From contig JAKAHV010000010.1 in the NCBI GenBank assembly GCA_021825295.1, positions 20,618 through 84,617 on the forward strand: DNA of 64,000 bases, written 5' to 3'. The DNA is from Nitrospirota bacterium (lineage in GTDB: Bacteria; Nitrospirota; Thermodesulfovibrionia; Thermodesulfovibrionales; JdFR-88). The translations under genes and the position numbers were made by a program. Under the pieces are notes generated by a model, which was not told where the DNA came from, did not search any database, and was given only the letters and a program-made list of their open reading frames with translations. Positions 8,972-16,571 of this stretch are shown here, piece after piece; position 1 is the stretch's first letter, and each line of letters opens with the position of its first letter.

Positions 8972-9029
8972 GGGACATTATACACGGAAATATTGGGGCC
9001 CTCCGGAAACATTGAGCGAAGATTTTTGA

Positions 9030-9611
9030 ATGATTGAAGAAGAGCTGAAGAAACTCGGAGACCTGTACGCCCGCATGGACGAGGAGTACGGGAGGCTCTC
9101 CGCCGTCTACGGCCTCACCTGCCGGGACTGCGGCGAAAACTGCTGCAGCCAGAGGTTTTATCACCACACCATCGCCGAATACCTGTACCTGCTGGAGGGG
9201 CTCAAGGCCGCCCCGGACGAGCTGAAACAGACCATTGTCACGCGGGCCAGGATCGTGGTTGAGAGCTATTCCCATGAGCTGCAGGCCGGCGAGATATTCA
9301 AGCTCATGTGCCCGGTGAACTTTGACGGCCTGTGCGCGCTCTACTCCTGGCGGCCCATGATATGCAGGCTGCACGGCCTGCCCCATTTCTTCATCATGCC
9401 CGACGGCGTCAGGAAGACCGGAGGGGGATGCCACAGGCTGAAGGGCGAAGGGAAAGGGACGGCCAGCATGGACAGGACGCCTTTCTACAAGGAGCTCGCC
9501 GGGATAGAGAAGAGCCTGAGGCAGCAGCGCGGCTTCAACGAAAGGTTCAGGAAGACCACGGCCCAGATGATAATGGAAATGTCGCTGGAGCTGGATTTCG
9601 ATGAGATTTAA
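9030..9611 (+). CDS. YkgJ-type Cys-cluster (zinc/iron-chelating) family protein
   Basis: 193 residues. The N-terminal cluster C31-x2-C34-x3-CC (38/39) is followed downstream by LCALYSWRPMICRLHGLPH and GGGCH, the usual Cys set of the CxxCxxxxCC family thought to bind a metal or Fe-S cluster. The biochemical role is not established for the family. The ATG is 58 bases after the small dual-CxxC frame and 9 bases before the response regulator, so all may be transcribed together. The C-terminal third is helical and charged. Confidence 0.8.
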   Translation: MIEEELKKLGDLYARMDEEYGRLSAVYGLTCRDCGENCCSQRFYHHTIAEYLYLLEGLKAAPDELKQTIVTRARIVVESYSHELQAGEIFKLMCPVNFDGLCALYSWRPMICRLHGLPHFFIMPDGVRKTGGGCHRLKGEGKGTASMDRTPFYKELAGIEKSLRQQRGFNERFRKTTAQMIMEMSLELDFDEI

Positions 9612-9620
9612 GAGGTCCCG

Positions 9621-10316
9621 GTGAACGAGAAGTCGACGATACTCGTGGTCGAGGACGAAAAGAAGATTTCCGACATAGTGAAGCTCTACCTGGAGCGGGA
9701 GGGTTTCAGGCCCCTCATAGCCGGCTCCGCCGAGGAGGCGCTGCGTCACCTGAAGCAGAACCCGGACCTGGTGATACTGGACCTCATGCTGCCGGGCATC
9801 CAGGGCGAGGACCTCTGCGCGATGATAAGACAGAACTCCGACATCCCCGTGATAATGCTCACGGCAAAGACGGGGGAGGACGACATCATAAAGGGCCTGA
9901 GCCTGGGCGCGGACGATTACGTGACAAAACCGTTCAGCCCCGGCGAGCTGCTTGCGCGCATAAAGGCCCAGTTGAGGAGGCACAAGAGGCCCTACACGAG
10001 GATGTCCTTCAACAAGGGCTCACTGGTGATAGACGTCCTTAAACGCGAGGTCGTCAGGGACGGCCAGGCCCTCACGCTCACCCCGTCGGAGTTCGGCATA
10101 CTGGTGTCGCTGTCCGAGAGGCCGGGCAGGGTGCTGTCCCGCCTGCAGCTTGTAAACATGGTGCAGGGCTACGATTTCGAGGGCTACGAGCGCACGATAG
10201 ACGCCCACGTGAAAAACCTGCGTCAGAAGATAGAGGACGATCCCAGAAACCCGATCTTCATAAAGACCATCTACGGGGTAGGCTACAAGTTCATAGGCGT
10301 AAAGGATGAGGAGTAA
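9621..10316 (+). CDS. OmpR-family response regulator
   Basis: 231 residues. The receiver domain has the acidic pair in VVEDE, phospho-acceptor D54 in VILDLMLPG, the Thr of MLTAKT and the Lys of VTKPF. The C-terminal winged helix (about residues 130-228) contains LTPSEFGIL and the terminal hairpin IKTIYGVGYKF. GTG start with GAGG six bases upstream. The kinase gene overlaps its 3' end by 11 bases, so the two form a cognate pair. The sensed signal and targets cannot be read from sequence. Confidence 0.95.
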   Translation: MNEKSTILVVEDEKKISDIVKLYLEREGFRPLIAGSAEEALRHLKQNPDLVILDLMLPGIQGEDLCAMIRQNSDIPVIMLTAKTGEDDIIKGLSLGADDYVTKPFSPGELLARIKAQLRRHKRPYTRMSFNKGSLVIDVLKREVVRDGQALTLTPSEFGILVSLSERPGRVLSRLQLVNMVQGYDFEGYERTIDAHVKNLRQKIEDDPRNPIFIKTIYGVGYKFIGVKDEE

Positions 10317-11688
10317 GCTTTTTTTCGCCTTCTTTCTCGTAATAGCCCTGGCCCTCTTGTCAAACCTCATTTTCGGCGAAAAGATCATGAGAGACTTCGC
10401 GGCCTACGAAAAAGGCACCAGGGAAGACCATATCTACTGGCTGCTGGCCTCGGTGGAAAACAGCTACAACTACGACGAGGGCCGCTGGGACATGAAGACC
10501 CTCGACAATACCCTCCACTGGGCCGCGATGCTGCGGCTGGACTGCAAGGTGGAGGACAAATCGGGAAGGCTTGTAGCGAGTTCCAGCCAGGTGGTCTCGC
10601 GTCTTTCCGAGGGCATGCAGAGGAAGATGCAGATAATCGGCCTCTCCGGCATCGGCCCGTACGAGAGTTATCCGCTTTTCCGGCTGGGCCGCCAGATAGG
10701 GTTTCTGGCCGTGAGGGACATTGCAACCGAAAGCACCCTGGTTGAAAGGAAGGAGCGCGCCTTCAAGGAAAGGGGGCGGCAGTTTCTCATCCTGTCCTTC
10801 GCCATAGCCGGCGGGGGGGCGCTTTTCCTGGCGATCGTCTTCAGCCAGTTTCTGTCCAGGCCCGTCAGGGAGCTAAAGGACGCCTCCGAGGCCCTGGCCA
10901 GGGGCAACCTGTCCGTGCGGCTGGGCGGAACGGGCCCGGACGAGATAGGCAGGCTAAAGGCCGCGTTCAACTCGATGGCCGAGGCCCTTCAGAGGGAGGA
11001 CGCCCTGAGAAAGGAGCTCACCTCGAACGTGGCCCATGAGCTGAGGACCCCGCTGGCCATAATGAAGGCCAACATAGAGGCGATGCTCGACGGCGTCATA
11101 GAGGCCGACCGCCAGGGGCTTGAATCGCTGCGGGCGGAACTCGATTCGCTTACGCGCCTCATCGGCGGCATAGAGGACCTGACCAAGGCCGAGGCCAGCT
11201 TCTTCAAGAAAAATCCGCCGGAGGAGGTCCTGCTGCGGGAATTCCTGGAGGGCATCATGCTGGGGATGATGCCGCTTTTCACGGACAGGGGGCTTGCGCT
11301 TGAGCTTGCCCCCGGCCCTGAATTTGTCGTCTTCACCGAGCCCGAGAAGCTGGAAAAAGTACTCAGAAACCTCCTGGTAAACGCAAAAAACCATACGCGG
11401 CAGGGCGGCGTGGTGCTTCGCACCGGCAGGGAGGGGGCCATGTTTTACGTGGAGATTGAGGACACGGGCGAGGGGATGACCCCGGAGCAGCTCGACCGCA
11501 TATTCGACAGATTTTTCAAGGGCAGGGAGTCCAAGGGTTTCGGGCTGGGGCTTGCCATAGCAAGGCAGCTTGTAGAGGTCATGGGCGGCAGCATAAGCGT
11601 GAAGAGCACGCCCGGGAAGGGCTCGGCCTTCAGGGTCGTGCTGCCCGCGAACACCCCGAAAACCTTCCTTTCCGAGGCCCGCCGCTAG
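10306..11688 (+). CDS. membrane sensor histidine kinase (HAMP, HisKA, HATPase)
   Basis: 460 residues. TM1 at about 5-23, an extracytoplasmic sensor of about 135 residues, TM2 at about 160-183, a HAMP domain (SRPVRELKDASEALARGNL), then the H-box VAHELRTPL with H244. The ATP-binding domain follows with LLVNAKNH (N box), DTGEGM (G1) and GFGLGLAIARQL (G2). It autophosphorylates and passes phosphate to the regulator encoded upstream. Architecture resembles BaeS/PhoR-type kinases. A T-rich hairpin terminator follows directly. Confidence 0.95.
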   Translation: MRSKLFFAFFLVIALALLSNLIFGEKIMRDFAAYEKGTREDHIYWLLASVENSYNYDEGRWDMKTLDNTLHWAAMLRLDCKVEDKSGRLVASSSQVVSRLSEGMQRKMQIIGLSGIGPYESYPLFRLGRQIGFLAVRDIATESTLVERKERAFKERGRQFLILSFAIAGGGALFLAIVFSQFLSRPVRELKDASEALARGNLSVRLGGTGPDEIGRLKAAFNSMAEALQREDALRKELTSNVAHELRTPLAIMKANIEAMLDGVIEADRQGLESLRAELDSLTRLIGGIEDLTKAEASFFKKNPPEEVLLREFLEGIMLGMMPLFTDRGLALELAPGPEFVVFTEPEKLEKVLRNLLVNAKNHTRQGGVVLRTGREGAMFYVEIEDTGEGMTPEQLDRIFDRFFKGRESKGFGLGLAIARQLVEVMGGSISVKSTPGKGSAFRVVLPANTPKTFLSEARR

Positions 11689-11689
11689 G

Positions 11690-11721
11690 GCCTGCCTTGA
11701 ACCGGGGGCTGGCGTTTTTTT
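11690..11721 (+). terminator. rho-independent terminator after the two-component pair
   Basis: GCCTGCC and GGCTGGC form a stem with one T-T mismatch around a 10-base loop, followed by G and seven T residues. It begins 2 bases after the kinase stop codon. Confidence 0.6.
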
Positions 11722-12101
11722 AGGCGCTGAGGTCCGGGGCATGATTCATCCCGGGGTCCGCGGCAAGGCGGTTTGCTAATCTAGTGTAGTGCGTCCAACG
11801 CTTCTTTACATAAATGCAGGGGCGGTAAAGTCCCACTGAAAGGGCGTAAATAGCCGTCATTCCGCCGCGGACGAGTTCCTTGTTTTTCTGGAAAATTATC
11901 CCCAATTAAATGGATAGCGGGCGCATTGCCAAAAATATTTTCAGCCGGCACTGCCGCCCGGACCTGTTTCCGGAAAGAAATGCCGCTGGCGCCGACTGAC
12001 TCACATATTCTTAATGGAAAGTGACATTATATGAAACGTCTCTGAATTTATGGGGGAAAATTTTAATGTTCAAAATTTGTACAATAAATGTATAATAAAA
12101 T
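11722..12101. other. AT-rich intergenic region upstream of brnT
   Basis: About 380 bases with no supported gene. Composition changes from G+C-rich to clearly AT-rich after about 11890, matching the toxin-antitoxin pair that follows. The right end carries the brnT promoter and operator candidates. A 61-codon minus frame (11720-11905) has no recognisable features. Confidence 0.55.
12069..12096 (+). promoter_or_regulatory. brnTA promoter with palindromic operator candidate
   Basis: TATAAT at 12091-12096 is a perfect -10, with TTCAAA 16 bases upstream as a fair -35. The 8-base palindrome TTGTACAA (12077-12084) sits inside the spacer, where an autorepressing BrnA dimer could bind. The -10 ends 5 bases before the ATG, so the toxin message may be leaderless. 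Confidence 0.45.
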
Positions 12102-12374
12102 ATGAAGTTTGACTGGGGTCCTGCAAAAAGCACGGCGAATAAGATAAAACATGGCATGGATTTTACAGAGGCAAAAGATTTGTGGCTCGATGAGGACCGG
12201 GTTGAAATCCATCTGCCTTATCCAGTGGAGAGCCGTTTTATCTTAATCGCCAAATTGAACAATAAACATTGGACGGAGGTTTATACCATGAGAAGTGAAA
12301 ATATACGTATTATTTCGGTGAGGCGTTCGAGAGAAAAGGAGGTCGCATTGTATGGCAAAGAAGAAAACAGTTAA
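12102..12374 (+). CDS. brnT: BrnT-family toxin (type II toxin-antitoxin)
   Basis: 90 residues, full family length. BrnT features are visible: an opening FDWGPAKSTANKIKHGMDF, a central strand region, and the closing IRIISVRRSREKEVALY with the basic RRSREKE motif. BrnT is a ribonuclease of the RelE-like fold that halts translation and is neutralised by BrnA. No Shine-Dalgarno sequence precedes the ATG. The antitoxin gene overlaps by 23 bases. The local AT-richness relative to neighbours suggests horizontal acquisition. Confidence 0.9.
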   Translation: MKFDWGPAKSTANKIKHGMDFTEAKDLWLDEDRVEIHLPYPVESRFILIAKLNNKHWTEVYTMRSENIRIISVRRSREKEVALYGKEENS

Positions 12375-12618
12375 AAGCGCGCGCGAGTTCGACAAGCGTT
12401 TTAACGAGGGCGAAGATATTCACGATCTTGTTGATATGTCCAAGGCCTCGATTGTCCGTCATGGCAAAAAAGTTCGCATCACGCTTGATGTGGCCGAATC
12501 CCTTGTTAACGAAATCGATGACATACGCAAGGAAATTGGAGTTGACAGGGGCGCGCTGATAAAAATCTGGCTCCATGAGCGGGTAAAAAAGGAAAAGGCT
12601 GCTGGTACAGTTTCTTAG
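12352..12618 (+). CDS. brnA: BrnA-like antitoxin, ribbon-helix-helix type
   Basis: 88 residues. The C-terminal half reads KVRITLDVAESLVNEIDDI and GVDRGALIKIWLHERVK, a ribbon-helix-helix fold of CopG/BrnA type that binds DNA as a dimer and represses its own promoter. The N-terminal half (AREFDKRFNEGEDIHDLVD) would be the toxin-binding segment. ATG at 12352 follows AAAGGAGG with good spacing. Overlap with brnT gives coupled expression. Confidence 0.85.
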   Translation: MAKKKTVKSAREFDKRFNEGEDIHDLVDMSKASIVRHGKKVRITLDVAESLVNEIDDIRKEIGVDRGALIKIWLHERVKKEKAAGTVS

Positions 12619-12637
12619 TGTTGTATTTGAATTCTGG

Positions 12638-12696
12638 GGACACCATACTTATTTCTGCGCCCGATAACCACAACAGTTCTCGAAACTATGGTGTCC
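12638..12696. repeat. inverted repeat GGACACCATA / TATGGTGTCC
   Basis: Perfect 10-base arms (12638-12647 and 12687-12696) separated by 39 bases, with imperfect extension (CTGG outside the left arm, AGG outside the right). A GGGGACACCATA core is familiar to me from repeats found near REP-associated tyrosine transposases, but no transposase is here, so this would be a solo or remnant element. Confidence 0.5.
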
Positions 12697-12910
12697 AGGA
12701 TGTACTTTGGTATCCACCGCCATCTTCTTACAGTATTTGTTCGAAGGGGTATCAGACGTTATCGTAAATTGAAGCAGCCGGGGACATAAAAATAAGGTGA
12801 AACCCGAACATCCGGCGTCTGCGAGGCCGGGTTGTATCGTTTTCCCAAACTGTTTACATGGACAATGCCACGGCCCGGCGAGTTATGATGGGGCCGGCGG
12901 CGCTTTTCAA

Positions 12911-12935
12911 AACAAAAGCCCTGCCGTCGGCAGGG
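12911..12935 (-). terminator. hairpin terminator candidate for the minus-strand acyl-activating operon
   Basis: CCCTGCC (12919-12925) and GGCAGGG (12929-12935) form a perfect 7-bp stem with a 3-base loop. Read on the minus strand it is followed by CTTTTGTTTTG, a T-rich tail, about 190 bases past the stop of the gene ending at 13126. Read on the plus strand the tail AAAGGGGTTTTT is poorer. Confidence 0.45.
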
Positions 12936-13125
12936 AAAGGGGTTTTTATGGGGAAGATCAATCGCGGGCGGGAAATGCAATTAACCCTATGAACCGGGGT
13001 GTTCATTGAACGCTTTGAACAGCCGGGGATAAAAAATCATTATAAAACCGGGGGTTCTCATTTTTATCTTGAACGGAAAGGCACAAAAAAGGGCGATGGC
13101 GGGGTATTTCGCAAACGCCGTTTTT

Positions 13126-15693
13126 TTAAACCTCGCTGGAGGGGCCGCGCGAAAGCGTCCTGATGGCCTCCTCCAGGGCGGCAAGCAGCATCTCCTCGCT
13201 TCCGAAATCCGCGGGATAGAGGGGCCTTCCGAACCTCACATCTATCCTGCCCGGGCGGATCATCCTCGCCCCGCGCGGCAGCGCCCTGTGCGCCCCCTCT
13301 ATCCAGGCCGGCACGATGGGGACATTTGAGCTGGCGGCCATTGCCGCGATCCCCGGCTTAAGCTCCATCAGCCTGCCGTCATACGACCTGCCCCCCTCCG
13401 GAAAGACGCAGAGCGCGTATCCCTCCCTGAGCGCCTCCGCCCCCTTTCTAAGGGCGCTTCCAAGCAGCAGGTCCCTGTTGATGGGTATGACGTGCATGAC
13501 CATCAGCGCGCGCGAAACCGGCCCCCTGAAATATTTCTCCCACCCGAGAAAGAATATGGATTTGACCGCCCGGCCGGGCAGGAGCGCCGCGATGAGAAAC
13601 CCGTCGAGGAAGCTCGAATGGTTTGGGGCGAGGATGAAAGGGGGCCGCGGGATGTTCTCCTCCCCGCTTCTTTTCGCCATGAAGAGCGCTTTTGCAAGGA
13701 CCTTCAGGATGAAAAGCAAAAGCACGCTTGCCAGCTTCTCCGGCATGCTGATCGAGATTTTAACGGCCTCGGCCCTCGTTTCAGCGGCAGGTTTCGGGGC
13801 CTGTGTCCCCGCGATGAAACCCTTCATCTTTTCCAGCAGCTCGCCCGCGCTCTGTACATCGGCGAGAAAATCGTCGGGCAGTTTTTCCACGCCGGGCCCG
13901 AACTCCTCTTCCAGCGCGCTCAGAAGCTGGATCCTCTTAAGGGAATCAAGCCCCAGATCGAGCTCCAGGTTGTCGCCCGCGGAAACCGGAACCGGTTTTC
14001 CGATGGCCGCGGCGAGCGCCAGCGCTACCTTCCTGCCCGCGCCCTCCAGGAATTCAGGCCCGGTCTTTTTCTCCTCCCCGGCCGCCCCCGTGAGGAGCGC
14101 GACAAGCTTGTATCTTTTTATCTTTCCAAGCGGGGTCTTGGGAAGTGGCTCCCGAATGAGCGAAAAACCCTTCAGGCGCATATAGGCGGGCAGCTCCTGG
14201 CCCATCCGCATGAGCTCCCACCTGATCTCCTCGCGGATGTTGGATATGCCCTGCTGCCTGGCGTAGTCGAAGTCCGGCAAGACCACGCCCTTAAGCGCGC
14301 CCTCGGACTCATAAACGGCCATCTCCTTTATGAGCGGGCTGCCACTGTAGAGTTTCTCGACATCCTCGGGATAGATGTTTTTACCGGAGGACAGGACGAT
14401 GACCTCCTTTTTCCGGCCGGTGATATGGAGATAGCCATCCTTGTCCAGCCAGCCGGTGTCGCCCGTATGCAGCCATCCGTTTTCAATCGCCCGGGCGGTC
14501 TCCTCCGGCTTCTGCCAGTATCCCCTCATGAGCATCGGGCCGCGGACGAGCACCTCCCCTTCCTCTATCTTCACCTGCGCCCCCGGAACGGGCCTGCCCG
14601 CCGAGCCGGGCTTCCTCTTTTCGACGGGGTTGAAAGTGACCACAGGGGAGGTCTCCGTAAGTCCGTAGCCCTCGACGACCGTGAAGCCCAGGGCCTCAAG
14701 GTCCCGCATGGTTTTTGGGGCCAGCTTCGCGCCGCCGGAGGCAAGCAGGCGCAGACCGCCGCCAAATGCGCCATGGACTTTCCTGAAGACCGCGCGGCCG
14801 AGGTTCATGCCGGTTTTCCCCCTGACGGCCCCGCAGAGGGCGAGAAGCGGCATGGCGGCCCGGGGCATCCTCTTTTTGAGCGCGCCAAGGAGAAGCTCAA
14901 GCATCTGGGGCACGGCGACGATGACCGTCACGTTGCGCTGCCGGACGGTGCGCGCAAGCTCCTTCATCGAGGGCAGCAGGGTCACGCTGGCCCCGATCAG
15001 AAATGGCGCTATAAGACCGGCCATCAGCGGATAGGCGTGATAATACGGCAGGGCCGACAGCAGGTTCTCGTTTTCGTCGATGATCTCCGCCCTGGCCACT
15101 CCTTCCACGTCCGAAAGCAGATTGCCGTGCGTGAGCACAACCCCCTTCTGAACGCCGGTCGTCCCGGAGGTGTATATGACTACCGCGGTGTCCTGCCTGC
15201 CTATGGAGCCGTAATCGGCTTTCAGGTCCGCGGGCCGGCCGCCTCCGGCCTGGTCTTTAACGAGGCCTTTGAATTCCGGCGAGTCCAGATCGAAAATCCT
15301 CGCGCCCGGGGCGATGCCGGAGAGATGTCTTGTCTGGCCGTTTACAAAAATCGCCTCCGGCCGGCAGTCCGCCGCTATGGCCCTCAGCTCCGCCTCCGGG
15401 GCGGTCTCGTTAAGCGGCACGGCGATGGCCCCCGAAAGGACCGCCCCTGCGAAGGCGAGGCACCAGTAAAGGCCGGCGTCCTCAAGGGATGAGGTGGCCA
15501 GTATCGCCACCCTGCAGCCGGATGTGATGCCGGCGTCCGCGAGGCGGGCCGCCACCGCCTTCGCGCGGCTTATGAATTGCCCGTAGGAGAGGGCTTTGGC
15601 AACGCCGTCCGACTCGTAATAGAAGAACGTTTTTGCCTCGTGTTTGACAGCGGACCCCAGAAAGCCTTCGGCCAGGTTATTGTATCCGCTCAT
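13126..15693 (-). CDS. acyl-CoA/ACP synthetase - ACP - acyltransferase (PlsC) fusion
   Basis: 855 residues in three parts. Residues 1-535: AMP-forming acyl ligase with YTSGTTGVQKG (174-184), GYGLTETSP, the hinge TGDTGW/TGRKKE and the terminal lysine near 526. Residues 550-630: acyl carrier domain, phosphopantetheine serine S584 in LGLDSLKR. Residues 650-850: lysophospholipid acyltransferase with NHSSFLD (H692, D697), INRD and FPEGGRS. It could activate a free fatty acid, hold it on its own carrier and acylate a lysophospholipid, the same logic as E. coli Aas but with domains in reverse order and a built-in carrier. It overlaps the preceding phosphatase gene by 4 bases. Confidence 0.9.
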   Translation of the reverse strand: MSGYNNLAEGFLGSAVKHEAKTFFYYESDGVAKALSYGQFISRAKAVAARLADAGITSGCRVAILATSSLEDAGLYWCLAFAGAVLSGAIAVPLNETAPEAELRAIAADCRPEAIFVNGQTRHLSGIAPGARIFDLDSPEFKGLVKDQAGGGRPADLKADYGSIGRQDTAVVIYTSGTTGVQKGVVLTHGNLLSDVEGVARAEIIDENENLLSALPYYHAYPLMAGLIAPFLIGASVTLLPSMKELARTVRQRNVTVIVAVPQMLELLLGALKKRMPRAAMPLLALCGAVRGKTGMNLGRAVFRKVHGAFGGGLRLLASGGAKLAPKTMRDLEALGFTVVEGYGLTETSPVVTFNPVEKRKPGSAGRPVPGAQVKIEEGEVLVRGPMLMRGYWQKPEETARAIENGWLHTGDTGWLDKDGYLHITGRKKEVIVLSSGKNIYPEDVEKLYSGSPLIKEMAVYESEGALKGVVLPDFDYARQQGISNIREEIRWELMRMGQELPAYMRLKGFSLIREPLPKTPLGKIKRYKLVALLTGAAGEEKKTGPEFLEGAGRKVALALAAAIGKPVPVSAGDNLELDLGLDSLKRIQLLSALEEEFGPGVEKLPDDFLADVQSAGELLEKMKGFIAGTQAPKPAAETRAEAVKISISMPEKLASVLLLFILKVLAKALFMAKRSGEENIPRPPFILAPNHSSFLDGFLIAALLPGRAVKSIFFLGWEKYFRGPVSRALMVMHVIPINRDLLLGSALRKGAEALREGYALCVFPEGGRSYDGRLMELKPGIAAMAASSNVPIVPAWIEGAHRALPRGARMIRPGRIDVRFGRPLYPADFGSEEMLLAALEEAIRTLSRGPSSEV

Positions 15694-16478
15694 AGACCGA
15701 GCGCCTTCAGGGCCGCCCTGTGAATTTCGGGGTTGGCCGAGGCCAGCAGCGACGCTCCCGTTTGCATCCCCAGCTTCTGGCCGTCGATGTCTTTGCCTTC
15801 CATGTCGGTAAAGACCCCGCCGGCCTCCTTCACCAGCAGGTAGCCGGCGGCGTAATCAAAGCTCCTGGAGGCCCCGGGGCTGACAAGAAGGCTCGCCGCG
15901 CCCGAGGCCAGCAGCGCCAAGTCCAGGGCGATGGAGCCAAGGCATCTTGTCCTGTTTGCGCCCTCGAGAAGCGGCAGTATCCGCCGCAGATGTACAGACG
16001 GCGTCCTGGCCTCGAAGAGGGCGAGTTTCAGCTCCGCCCCCTGCTGGCAATATATCCGCTGCCCGTTTTGGAACGCGCCCTGCCCTTTTTGCGCCCAGAA
16101 TTCATCGCCCGTGACCAGGTTTATCACGTAGCCCATGTCCGCCGAGCCAAGCTCGCCGCCGCGGCAGACGGCTATCGACGCCCCGAAAACCGGTATGCCG
16201 GTGACCGCGTTCTTGCTGCCGTCCACGGGGTCTATGACCGCGTACAGGAGCCCCCCCGCACCTTCCATTTCAAGGATGCCGGCCTCTTCGCTTACGATGT
16301 GAAACCTCTGCCCGAGACCACGGAGCCCCTCCAGTATTATCTCCTCGGAGAGCCTGTCGACGGGGAACGTCCGGTCCCCGCCGGCCCCACGCTCAAGCGG
16401 ACTTTGCCCCTTCACCCCGGAGGCCTTTACCCTTTCATAAACGCGCCGGCCGATGCTCCTAATATCTTCGGTTTTCAT
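15690..16478 (-). CDS. inositol-monophosphatase-family phosphatase
   Basis: 262 residues of the FIG superfamily (fructose-1,6-bisphosphatase/inositol monophosphatase). Metal ligands appear in SEEAG (63-67), DPVDGSKN (83-90) and the C-terminal SFDYAAG (D208, where many members have WD). Substrates in the family include inositol phosphates, fructose bisphosphate, PAP and histidinol phosphate. Overlap with the acyl-ligase/PlsC fusion and presence of ino1 nearby make an inositol lipid or lipid-headgroup role possible, but this is inference. ATG at 16478. Confidence 0.85.
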   Translation of the reverse strand: MKTEDIRSIGRRVYERVKASGVKGQSPLERGAGGDRTFPVDRLSEEIILEGLRGLGQRFHIVSEEAGILEMEGAGGLLYAVIDPVDGSKNAVTGIPVFGASIAVCRGGELGSADMGYVINLVTGDEFWAQKGQGAFQNGQRIYCQQGAELKLALFEARTPSVHLRRILPLLEGANRTRCLGSIALDLALLASGAASLLVSPGASRSFDYAAGYLLVKEAGGVFTDMEGKDIDGQKLGMQTGASLLASANPEIHRAALKALGL

Positions 16479-16571
16479 TAAGATATTTTACGGAAATTCC
16501 ACGGGCGCCACAACACGCGAATGCCAGCCGGCCAAGATTTTTATAAAGGCATGCGGGTATAATAAGCAGGC

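Larger units (their letters stand above)
12619..13125. other. 507-base intergenic region with inverted repeats
   Basis: No supported gene. It holds an inverted repeat at 12638-12696, several GC-rich hairpins at 12801-12935, and two related AT-rich stretches introduced by CAGCCGGGGA (near 12776 and 13020). It lies between the toxin-antitoxin pair and the end of the convergent acyl-activating operon, and may be a decayed insertion site. Confidence 0.5.

Noticed and set aside
13492..15492. 666-codon plus-strand frame opposite the acyl-ligase fusion
   Set aside because: Shadow of an enzyme with intact motifs; it has no recognisable domain.
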